NCBI RefSeq assembly: GCF_900101885.1
Contig: NZ_FNAN01000002.1
Location: forward strand, 248,001-312,000
Direction: 5' to 3'
Length of the DNA: 64,000 bases
From: Dyadobacter soli
GTDB taxonomy: Bacteria; Bacteroidota; Bacteroidia; Cytophagales; Spirosomataceae
A program made the translations under genes and the position numbers. Below, piece by piece: positions 17,589 through 24,967 of the stretch. The notes beneath the pieces were generated by a model. The model saw only the letters and a list, made by a program, of their open reading frames with translations. It did not search any database and was not told where the DNA came from. The number at the start of each line of letters is the position of its first letter. The stretch's first letter is position 1.

Positions 17589-19765
17589 GCTTCCACTGGT
17601 TTAGCCACTTTTCCGGCCTGCTCGGGAATGCTTTCGGTGTTGGTAAGCACCCAGCCGGCAAATTTCCCGTTCAGGCCATCGAGGTACTGAATTTTGGATT
17701 GATCTTCGGAACCGATGGAACGTCCCGCGGCGAATACCGCCACGACCAGGTCCGAGAAGCTCACCCATTCCTTGGCCCGGTTCATAGCCCGCAGCGAATC
17801 GGTTTCGATGAGGATAATGTCGAAGCGCGTTTTCAATGCCTGCAAACGGTCCCCGATCACCTTTTCTTCGGCCAGTTCGAGCACCGAAATATCACCCGTT
17901 TTGGCACCGAGAATGCTGATCTGCCCTGGCGTCGCTTCCGGCAGGTTATTCGATTTGACAAAACTTTCAAACGGCGTGCTGTCCGGGTTGAGTTTGGAAA
18001 TATCCGGCTGCGCGAAGTTGCCGTCAATAATGAGTACGGTCTTGTTGATCTTGGAGAATGCCCAGGCCAATGCAATCACGAACGGCGTCTTGCCCACTCC
18101 AAAACCCAGACTGGTAACGGCTATGATCTTCGGATCGCTCATTTCATTGTCCAGCTCGTAGCGGATCGATCGCACGAGGTTTTTGTAAAGCCGGACGGCC
18201 TTGTCGTCCGAAGCGCTCATACCCGAAAGGCTCAGGTTCGAATCCTTGTCCAATGCATTTAAATACCCCAAAACCGGCTTGCCCGTTTCGTTGGCAAGTT
18301 GCAGCGGGTAGCGGATTGATTTGTCGAGGTAAAAAAGGATGAAGAACACAAACACGCAGAACGTAAAGCTGATCACCCCGGAAAGGATCACGAGCACCAT
18401 TTTCTTCGACGCCTGCACCTCGCCCGGCATCGCGCGCTCGATCAGGCGCAGGTACACGGGGAAGCTGAATTCCAGGCTGGCTTCGTTGTAGCGCTGCAAT
18501 GCTTCTATGTACTCCTTGCTGGCAATGTCGATCGACGTTTCGTACTCCTGGATCTTCGCCTCGTTCGGTACCAGCCCGTCGAACTTGCGGTTCAGGCGGT
18601 CGAGCTCGCCCTGGATGGACGCGACGCTGTTTTTCGCGAGTTCCAGCGAAATTTCCATGCTTAATTTCTGGGTTACCAGGTCCTGCTTCACCACCATCGG
18701 GTTGTAGGCATATTTATCGGTAGCCTCATTGATTTCCTCCGAAAGCCGGCTGCGCAGCGAGTCGAGGCTGAATTTCATGCGGTTATCGAAGTTGCTTAGA
18801 ATGTATCGCTCGTTCAGGGCTTTGAGATTGCTCTTGGTAGCGATGATTTTCTGGTTAATGTCGGTCAGTGCACTCTCGAAATACTTACGCTCGGTGGGAT
18901 TGAAGCGGCGGTCGATATTACCGATGGCCGCCGTGTAAGCGATAATGTCCTTCTGGGCGATCTGGCGGCGGGTCTCGAAATCGGCCATTTGCCCGTAAAT
19001 GCTCTTCGCCTGCTCGTTCAGGTTGAGCACACGGTTCTGGATTTTGAAGTTTTTCAGCGTGTTCATCCGCTCGTTCAGCGCATTGAGCTTCTGCTGCATG
19101 AAACTTTGGAGGAAATCGATTGTCTTCTTGTTATTCCCCACCACCCGCGACGAATTGTCTGCAATGAACTCCTGTGCGAGCGTATTGATGACGTACGCCG
19201 CCAGATCCGGATGTTCCGCTTCGTAATCGATATCGATATAGTCGCCCACACCGGTGCGGTAAATGATCAGCTTGTCGCGCAGGGTATTTGCGCCATAGCC
19301 CATTTCCAGGATAATGTCGTTCAGTTTTTTCTCTTCCGGTTTCCACAAAAACAGCTCCTCGCGCTTCTGGTACTTCTGGGTAATGAGCGCAACGGCTTTC
19401 GCTTTGTCGGCTTTGCTCATTTCTTCCAGCGCACGCACCGGCTCGCGCCAGGTCGAGTCCTTCAAACCCTTTAAGTCATTCAAAATCAACCGGTAGGAAA
19501 CCTGATCAAGCGTTCGTTTCAGGCGCATTACCTGGATGAGGCTTTCAAATTTGCGGGCGATCTGCTGGTCCTGCTCGTCTTTGGCGCGGGTTACCACCTG
19601 GTCGGTCTTATCGACGAGCCCCGTGGCAATGCGTGCGTGCGATTCGTAGGTATCCGGCAATCGTCTGACGAGGAAGTAGCAGACAATCACGGTGATCAGC
19701 GGAACCAGGATGAGGGCGATCTTATTCCTCTGCAGCAATTTCAGAAACTGTATAACTTCCGTCAT
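17585..19765 (-). CDS. Polysaccharide co-polymerase (Wzz/GumC type) fused to a degenerate BY-kinase domain
   Basis: 726 residues. A first membrane helix (about 14-32), a long periplasmic coiled-coil region with tyrosine-rich N-terminal Wzz domain, a second helix (about 452-477), then a cytoplasmic ATPase domain. Lys559 sits in FGVGKTP, a ParA-like P-loop; VLIIDGNFAQ is the Walker A' position and ILIETD the Walker B position. In canonical bacterial tyrosine kinases these read DAD/DxR and LIDTPP; here Walker A' has G-N and the Walker B Asp is Glu. The C-terminus has no tyrosine cluster. It probably controls chain length with an ATP-binding but perhaps non-kinase domain. It overlaps both neighbours by four bases. 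Confidence 0.9.
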   Translation of the reverse strand: MTEVIQFLKLLQRNKIALILVPLITVIVCYFLVRRLPDTYESHARIATGLVDKTDQVVTRAKDEQDQQIARKFESLIQVMRLKRTLDQVSYRLILNDLKGLKDSTWREPVRALEEMSKADKAKAVALITQKYQKREELFLWKPEEKKLNDIILEMGYGANTLRDKLIIYRTGVGDYIDIDYEAEHPDLAAYVINTLAQEFIADNSSRVVGNNKKTIDFLQSFMQQKLNALNERMNTLKNFKIQNRVLNLNEQAKSIYGQMADFETRRQIAQKDIIAYTAAIGNIDRRFNPTERKYFESALTDINQKIIATKSNLKALNERYILSNFDNRMKFSLDSLRSRLSEEINEATDKYAYNPMVVKQDLVTQKLSMEISLELAKNSVASIQGELDRLNRKFDGLVPNEAKIQEYETSIDIASKEYIEALQRYNEASLEFSFPVYLRLIERAMPGEVQASKKMVLVILSGVISFTFCVFVFFILFYLDKSIRYPLQLANETGKPVLGYLNALDKDSNLSLSGMSASDDKAVRLYKNLVRSIRYELDNEMSDPKIIAVTSLGFGVGKTPFVIALAWAFSKINKTVLIIDGNFAQPDISKLNPDSTPFESFVKSNNLPEATPGQISILGAKTGDISVLELAEEKVIGDRLQALKTRFDIILIETDSLRAMNRAKEWVSFSDLVVAVFAAGRSIGSEDQSKIQYLDGLNGKFAGWVLTNTESIPEQAGKVAKPVEA

Positions 19766-20439
19766 TTGATATCTTCTAATTTTTGTCCAACCAATTCTTC
19801 CAGACTGCTTTTGGCAATCAAAACCTCGCTTTCGGTATTGAGCAGGTTCTGGGCGTGATCGGTTTGCATCACGAGCATCTGGTTATATTTTTCCAATGTC
19901 TCCTGCCCCATTTCAAAGCGCTTTTTAACGCTTTCCAGCATGCTTTCCACATCGAGCGAGGCATTCGAGCGTACGCGGTACACCGCCTTTTTCTGGATGT
20001 AGGTAAAATACCGCTTCTTCACCTCGGCTTCCATATTCAGGTCGAACGACTGCTTGTCGTATTCCGCCGACGAGAGTTCGCTCTTAGCCTGCTTTACCAT
20101 CGCCGGTTTTTGCAGGATAGCACCGATGTTCACGAAAAAACCAAATTGATAAGTAAATGGGAATGAAGCCGATACAGGCGTAGCACGATCGTTTTTGGGG
20201 ACGTACAGATACGAGAAGTTGAAAATATCGAAATACGAAAGCTTAGCCTTTTTGACGCCCGTTTCGGCGGCATCGATATGCGCCTGGTACATCTTGATTT
20301 TAGGGTAGTTGGCTTTGCAAACCGCAATCAGCTTGTCGAGGTACGCGTAGTCGACGTCTTTGCTCAGAGATTCCTGGGCACGGGCGCTTTGGATGGTGAA
20401 AAACAGCAGGAGCCCAAAAGCGTAATGTTTTATCGGCAT
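19762..20439 (-). CDS. Half-length TolC-like outer membrane factor, exported
   Basis: 225 residues with a cleavable signal peptide (LLLFFTIQSARAQES). The body is TolC/OEP-like: alpha-helical stretches with heptads (DAAETGVKKAKLSYFDI, SAEYDKQSFDLNMEAEVKKRYF, ESVKKRFEMGQETLEKYNQ), a beta-strand segment in between (FNFSYLYVPK, PFTYQFGFFVNIG). Classical TolC proteins are about 400-480 residues with two such repeats; this has one. It is the first gene of the export operon, just upstream of the co-polymerase (4-base overlap), and no Wza-type SLBB export protein is seen in the window, so it may form the outer-membrane exit pore. The role is inferred. Confidence 0.8.
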   Translation of the reverse strand: MPIKHYAFGLLLFFTIQSARAQESLSKDVDYAYLDKLIAVCKANYPKIKMYQAHIDAAETGVKKAKLSYFDIFNFSYLYVPKNDRATPVSASFPFTYQFGFFVNIGAILQKPAMVKQAKSELSSAEYDKQSFDLNMEAEVKKRYFTYIQKKAVYRVRSNASLDVESMLESVKKRFEMGQETLEKYNQMLVMQTDHAQNLLNTESEVLIAKSSLEELVGQKLEDIK

Positions 20440-20474
20440 GTCAGGTTAAAATATTTATTTAAAATCCGTTTCGC

Positions 20475-20504
20475 TTGATTTTGCGGCATTACGAAATACT
20501 TTTG
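20475..20504 (+). promoter_or_regulatory. Bacteroidota-type promoter of the hexapeptide acyltransferase gene
   Basis: TTG at 20475-20477 (-33 element), 19-base spacer, and TACTTTTG at 20497-20504, a full match to TAnnTTTG (-7). A transcript would begin near 20511, about 30 bases before the ATG at 20541. Confidence 0.5.
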
Positions 20505-20540
20505 GTAAAAATATTACTACATCTCACTAATCTAGGCAAA

Positions 20541-21158
20541 ATGTCGTTATCCGACCAAATCCGGAACAGTCCGGGACTGAAAAAATTTGTCCACTGGATG
20601 CTGATACCTACCAATCAGGCCCGTCCAAGGCTCTGGGTCCGGGTGTTTTTGAACCGTTTCTTTCATCAGAGGGGCAAAAATGTCATCATCCGTCGGTGGG
20701 TAAGGATGGACGTGCTGCCTTTCAATCCGTTTTCGATCGGCGATAATTCGATGATCGAGGATTTCAGTACAATCAATAATGGTGTGGGGGCAGTGCGTAT
20801 TGGCGCCAACTCGCTCGTCGGCCTGGGAAATGTCATTATTGGTCCGGTTACGATCGGCAACGATGTGATCCTGGCGCAGCACATTGTTGCCAGCGGCCTT
20901 AACCACAATTATCAGGATATTCAGCAACCGATTCATAAACAGGGCGTAAGCGTCGCTCCGATTGTCATTGAAGACGAATGCTGGATCGGCGCCAATGCCG
21001 TAGTTACTGCGGGAGTTACCATCGGCCGGCATTCTGTTATAGCTGCCGGGGCCGTTGTCACCAAGGACGTCCCGCCCTATTCGGTGGCGGTGGGAAACCC
21101 CGCGCGCATCATCAAAAAGTACGATCCCGAATACAAAGACTGGGTTAAAGCGTCCTGA
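20541..21158 (+). CDS. Hexapeptide-repeat (left-handed beta-helix) acyltransferase
   Basis: 205 residues from ATG 20541; a TTG-started extension to 20475 overlaps the promoter and is rejected. Hexapeptide repeats run from about residue 65 to 190 ([64 protein letters not shown]). The loop SGLNHNYQD holds the likely catalytic histidine and [17 protein letters not shown] is the family's C-terminal signature. Such enzymes O-acetylate sugars with acetyl-CoA. Convergent with the sugar transferase gene, 17 bases away. Confidence 0.9.
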   Translation: MSLSDQIRNSPGLKKFVHWMLIPTNQARPRLWVRVFLNRFFHQRGKNVIIRRWVRMDVLPFNPFSIGDNSMIEDFSTINNGVGAVRIGANSLVGLGNVIIGPVTIGNDVILAQHIVASGLNHNYQDIQQPIHKQGVSVAPIVIEDECWIGANAVVTAGVTIGRHSVIAAGAVVTKDVPPYSVAVGNPARIIKKYDPEYKDWVKAS

Positions 21159-21175
21159 CATACGTTTTGGCCCCG

Positions 21176-22387
21176 TCACACATTCTCCGACTGCAACAGC
21201 GCCGGGAATGTTTTCAGGATGATCTCGAGATCCATTTTAAATGAAAATTCGCGGGCGTAGGTAATGTCGAGCTGCGTGCGCTCCTCTTCCGTCATATCCG
21301 ACTTGCCCTTGCCGCGTTTGGTCACCTGCCACAAGCCTGTGAGGCCTGCCGGACCTGCAAAACGCAGAATTTTATCGTCGGTCGTCATTTTTTCGGCTTC
21401 GTATAAAGGCAGCGGGCGGTTACCTACCAGCGACATATCGCCTTTCAGAATGTTCAGCAATTGCGGCAATTCGTCGATACTCGAATTTCGCAGGAAACTT
21501 CCCAGGCGCGTGATGCGCGGGTCGTTCTGGAACTTCATGAATGCGGCTTTCTGCTCCTTTTGATAATGATACAGCTTTTCGCAAATCTCTTTCCCGTCAT
21601 GGAAAAGGAGGCTTTTGCATTGGTTACCCGCCAGACAGTCCTCGCAGAGGCCCTGCGTTTCTATCTGGGAAACCGGCTCGGCTTTGGAATACATATTCAA
21701 TGCGGCCATTTTACGGATCAGCTGATCGGCATCTGTCCGCATTGTCCTGAATTTATACAGGTCAAAAATCTTGTAGCCGCTCCCTACCCTTTTGGATTTG
21801 TAAAAAACAGGCCCTTTCGAGTCCAGCTTGATCAGGATAGCCACAATGATAAACACCGGCAGCAACAGGATCACCGCCGTACCAGTAGTTGCAACATCGA
21901 TCGCCCGCTTCCATAAAGGCGTTTTATGGCCTTGCGAACCTATCTTCTGGGATGCTTTATTGGCGACATACCATTGCCGCTTTTTGAAATACTTAATGCG
22001 GGTAATGAGGTCGCCGTCGTCGAAATTCACCGAAAAAACATCGTCGGCATTCCTTTCGCGCGCCACATCGATGGCCTGGCGGGAGAGTCTGTCAACCAGC
22101 AAAACGAAAGGGATATTACCAAACCCGGCGCTGTTGCGGATCAGGTCGAGCAGCTCTACGCCGCCGCTTCCGTCGTGGGCAATGATCACATCGGCGGGAT
22201 AGTTTTCCTTTAATGCTTCCAGCGCACCGGCAGGCGTATCGAAGTATTCGACTTGCAGGTATTCCGCGAAACGTTCGGTAAAGCGGAGGTATTCCTGAAA
22301 ATTATGATGAACATAAATAACCCTGAACTGGGCAACGTAGGTTTTGCCCGCCGTTACCGTTTCTGTCGTTGTGCCGGCCAGTTCCAT
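21176..22387 (-). CDS. Undecaprenyl-phosphate sugar-1-phosphate transferase with N-terminal pseudo-receiver domain
   Basis: 403 residues. The N-terminal ~140 residues follow the CheY fold (FRVIYVHHNFQEYL, DVIIAHDGSGGVELL, PFVLLVDRLS, ADDVFSVNFDDGDL) but the acidic pair at strand 1, the exact phospho-Asp position and the conserved Lys are changed. Then KRAIDVATTGTAVILLLPVFI is the membrane re-entrant helix of the monotopic phosphoglycosyl transferases, with KSKRVGSGYKIFDLYKFRTM, DPRITRLGSFLRNSSIDELPQL (split here as family blocks) and KPL-type end RPLPLY, GLTGLWQV. Between them is a Cys-rich insert (LCEDCLAGNQCK, ICEK). It starts the repeat unit on undecaprenyl phosphate. Transcribed 14 bases after the lone receiver gene. 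Confidence 0.9.
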   Translation of the reverse strand: MELAGTTTETVTAGKTYVAQFRVIYVHHNFQEYLRFTERFAEYLQVEYFDTPAGALEALKENYPADVIIAHDGSGGVELLDLIRNSAGFGNIPFVLLVDRLSRQAIDVARERNADDVFSVNFDDGDLITRIKYFKKRQWYVANKASQKIGSQGHKTPLWKRAIDVATTGTAVILLLPVFIIVAILIKLDSKGPVFYKSKRVGSGYKIFDLYKFRTMRTDADQLIRKMAALNMYSKAEPVSQIETQGLCEDCLAGNQCKSLLFHDGKEICEKLYHYQKEQKAAFMKFQNDPRITRLGSFLRNSSIDELPQLLNILKGDMSLVGNRPLPLYEAEKMTTDDKILRFAGPAGLTGLWQVTKRGKGKSDMTEEERTQLDITYAREFSFKMDLEIILKTFPALLQSENV

Positions 22388-22401
22388 GATATCGTCGTCG
22401 T

Positions 22402-22791
22402 TTAAGAGAAACGTTTACTGCGCCGCAGCACGGCGTTGATTTTGGCGTGCACCTCCATCGGGTTGAACGGCTTGACCATAAAATCATCGGCGCCCAGGTT
22501 GAGGCATTGGATACGCTCGCTGCTCTCGTCCGAACCCGACAATATGATAATAGGTATTTCCGAATACAGGTTGCTCGCCTTCGCCACTTTCAGAAACTCC
22601 TTACCGCTCAGGTTGGGCATATGAAGGTCCGCAATGATGAGATCGGCCTGGTTACCGTCTTCGAGCCACAGCATTCCTTCGGAGCCGTCGCTTTTGATCA
22701 CCACGTTGAAATCTTTTTTAAGAAAATGTTCCAGTATTTTGGTAATGCTGGGTTCGTCGTCTATAATCAACAGATTCTTTCTATTGTCCAT
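22402..22791 (-). CDS. Stand-alone receiver-domain response regulator
   Basis: 129 residues, only a CheY-like domain: LLIIDDEPSITKIL (acidic pair), LIIADLHMPNLSG (phospho-Asp) and ADDFMVKPFNPMEV (Lys). All catalytic residues are present, unlike the pseudo-receiver in the next gene. I take ATG 22791 as start; a TTG at 22812 is also in frame. It has no output domain and is co-transcribed with the sugar transferase, so it may control polysaccharide initiation by protein contact. The hybrid kinase at 10098 is a plausible phosphodonor. Inference. Confidence 0.9.
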   Translation of the reverse strand: MDNRKNLLIIDDEPSITKILEHFLKKDFNVVIKSDGSEGMLWLEDGNQADLIIADLHMPNLSGKEFLKVAKASNLYSEIPIIILSGSDESSERIQCLNLGADDFMVKPFNPMEVHAKINAVLRRSKRFS

Positions 22792-23132
22792 AGGTTGAGT
22801 ATAAGTGGGCAAATATTGGTATAGTACTGTGAAAAATGGCAGCTAATTATTTCGTAGAATTAGTCATAATACTTGCCATAACAAAATTTAAGCTGGAAAA
22901 TTGCATAATTCACTTTATCCCGCCACACATGAAGCTTCTTAAAAGGTCATAGGACGGCATTCAGATAAAATTGTGCAATTCGGATTTGCTAAAAAATCAA
23001 GAGATGAGTAGTTAAGAGCGTGTAGTAAAATTACACGCTGCGGCGTAGATCGCAAAAAATTACCGTCCAATTTTGGAAAAAATTTAAAATTACTTCTACA
23101 AGTAACCGCTTAATCGTCTGATTTGAACGGGA
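22792..23132. other. 341-base intergenic region upstream of the receiver gene, with a perfect hairpin
   Basis: No convincing ORF or RNA gene. AGCGTGTA (23017-23024) and TACACGCT (23032-23039) form a perfect 8-bp inverted repeat with a 7-base spacer, 95 bases past the anti-sigma stop. No U-tract follows on the minus strand. It may end the sigma/anti-sigma transcript or be a protein-binding site. The rest is AT-rich and must hold the promoter of the receiver/sugar-transferase operon, which I could not locate by motif. Confidence 0.45.
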
Positions 23133-24251
23133 TTATTTATCCTGCCGAAATTGTAGCGTTATTTCGGCCATAGAAGCGACAGACAAGCCCTCTCTCCGGG
23201 CTGATACCCAGGCGGGGCCATTGCTGATGATGCGGATAGCCTCTTTTTGCAATTCCTCAGGCCCCGAGGCTACAAAACCCGATAAGGTACCCAGCGTACC
23301 GACGACAAATTTCACAATTACCTTTCCCTCTGCGGGCGCGGAGGCGGTGTTTTTATCCAAATAAGTCTGGTAGGATGCCCAACCTTCCGCTGGAACCGGA
23401 GCGGGAATGTCGGGTAAAATCGTATAGTGCTTGGTCGTTTTTTTATGCGCCGCTTCCGGCTTGGCCACCGCGATTTGCTCCCTGGCAACCTGCGTGCCGG
23501 CCCCTATCCTGTCTTCCGACACATTATATAAGGAAGAAGGCTCCATGCGTACCCTTCCCGCCATAGACTTGGCTACGGACTGCGCCGAGCCGGGCGAGGG
23601 CAACGCGTTGGCGGCCTCGGGAGGCACTTGGATCACCTCCGTTTCTCCTTTGAAGGAATCTGCCGATGCGATGTCGGCAACTTCCTCCTGTATTTCCGCA
23701 TCTGCCAGTTGAGAAGGAACCAACGCTGTTCCGGGCTTTGGCAATGGCTTGGAAGTCTGCTCTAAGCGGTTTGCCAGGGCATGTGCGTCCGGTTTTGAAG
23801 CATCAGGTGCTGCTGGAACCGTCGCGGACGTTTCGGGCGCCTTGCCTTGAATGGTCGCGGGAGCTTGCTCCGCCGCGGGCAATGCGGCCTTGTCCCGCTT
23901 CACAGCAACCTCTGGCTTTTGCATATCTGCCTCTTGATCACGCAGAAACACAAACCAATAACTGAACACCGCGAGGAGCACCGAAGCCGCAGAAGCATAG
24001 GACCATAATGGTAATGCCCTCCTGCGTGTATGCGCCACACGTGTATGCAGGCGCTCCTGCAAGTCCGCGCGCACGGCTGCCGCGCCGGTATGCTGCGCGC
24101 GCCACGCGAGGAAACCTTCGTAGGCTTCGGCCACCAGCGGTTCGGCCAGCATCCTTCCTTCCAGCGAGCGCTGCTCGGCCGGTGGCATTTCGCCGCTGTA
24201 ATAGCGCTCGAAATCGTCGAAATCCGGTATGTGGTCGCTAGTAGCTGCCAT
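23133..24251 (-). CDS. Anti-sigma factor-like membrane protein with TonB-like C-terminal domain
   Basis: 372 residues. The N-terminal ~80 residues are cytoplasmic (DFDDFERYYSGEMPPAEQRSLEGRMLAEPLVAEAYEGF), like anti-sigma domains without the zinc motif; a single membrane helix lies near 88-106 (YASAASVLLAVFSYWFVFL). A low-complexity Ala/Pro-rich linker follows, and the last ~90 residues (GWASYQTYLDKNTASAP, GKVIVKFVVGTLGTLSGF) look like a TonB C-terminal-type domain. It starts inside the end of the ECF sigma gene (14-base overlap), so the pair is co-translated; it should hold the sigma factor at the membrane until a periplasmic signal frees it. Confidence 0.8.
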   Translation of the reverse strand: MAATSDHIPDFDDFERYYSGEMPPAEQRSLEGRMLAEPLVAEAYEGFLAWRAQHTGAAAVRADLQERLHTRVAHTRRRALPLWSYASAASVLLAVFSYWFVFLRDQEADMQKPEVAVKRDKAALPAAEQAPATIQGKAPETSATVPAAPDASKPDAHALANRLEQTSKPLPKPGTALVPSQLADAEIQEEVADIASADSFKGETEVIQVPPEAANALPSPGSAQSVAKSMAGRVRMEPSSLYNVSEDRIGAGTQVAREQIAVAKPEAAHKKTTKHYTILPDIPAPVPAEGWASYQTYLDKNTASAPAEGKVIVKFVVGTLGTLSGFVASGPEELQKEAIRIISNGPAWVSARREGLSVASMAEITLQFRQDK

Positions 24252-24828
24252 TGCTTTCTATGCAGATTTTCAGTTTCCGCTTTCCGTTCTGGATGTAACT
24301 TTTCACTTTACCTATGTCGAAACCGGTTTCCCCGGCAATGTCACGGTAGCATTTGTTTTGCAGGTAAAACAGCTCGATGCTCTTCCGTTGCTCGCTTGCC
24401 AGCTTTTGAAGGCATTCATCGAGTGCGTCCAACCGCCCTTCCAATTCGAATACATCGTCGTCGGTAGTTACCTCGATCGGTAATTCTTGTTCCCGATCGT
24501 CTGCCGGTTCGTGCCCTGCGGTAACCCGTGCTGTCCGGAGTTTCATCAGGCAATGGTTCCGTGCCACGCTATACAGCCAGCTTTTGAAGTTCGATACTTC
24601 GTGTTGTCTCAAATCGGTGACCAGTTTTTCGAAAACCTGCATAACGGCATCCTTGCTTTCATCCTCATCCCGCAGGTACTGGAAACACACACCGAAAACC
24701 ACGTCCATATAAGGCTCGTACAATGCTCCCAGCACGGCCACGTCGCCATAGGCCCGGTAAGCCGCAAGCTGCTCTGCTTCCGGAACCGGTTCTTTGACTT
24801 TGCCCTGAAAGAATTTCAAAAACTTCAC
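24238..24828 (-). CDS. ECF-family RNA polymerase sigma factor
   Basis: 196 residues with the two sigma70 domains: region 2 around residues 30-100 (VLGALYEPYMDVVFGVCFQYLRD, then DAVMQVFEKL and FKSWLYSVARNHCLMKLR) and region 4 around 130-190 (LQKLASEQRKSIELFYLQNKCYRDIAGETGFDIGKVKSYIQNGKRKLK split over its helix-turn-helix). Its gene is divergent from the vWA protein and overlaps the anti-sigma gene. An inverted repeat lies in the divergent promoter. Confidence 0.92.
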   Translation of the reverse strand: MKFLKFFQGKVKEPVPEAEQLAAYRAYGDVAVLGALYEPYMDVVFGVCFQYLRDEDESKDAVMQVFEKLVTDLRQHEVSNFKSWLYSVARNHCLMKLRTARVTAGHEPADDREQELPIEVTTDDDVFELEGRLDALDECLQKLASEQRKSIELFYLQNKCYRDIAGETGFDIGKVKSYIQNGKRKLKICIESNGSY

Positions 24829-24883
24829 GTGTGTCCTGGGGAATGATTTCCAGCCTTTCGGTTACTGGATGCGGTTTAATCAA

Positions 24884-24920
24884 AATTCCATAAAAAAAAT
24901 CTAAAAACTTTTATGGAATT
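24884..24920. promoter_or_regulatory. Perfect 12-bp inverted repeat in the divergent ECF sigma / vWA promoter
   Basis: AATTCCATAAAA (24884-24895) and TTTTATGGAATT (24909-24920) are exact reverse complements separated by 13 A-rich bases. It lies 48 bases before the vWA start and 56 bases before the sigma gene start. The symmetry fits a dimeric regulator site; a hairpin on RNA is also possible because of the A/T content. Confidence 0.65.
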
Positions 24921-24967
24921 ACCCTCCGGCCCGCATCCAGCGAATAAATAACGAAAAAAAGAAAACC

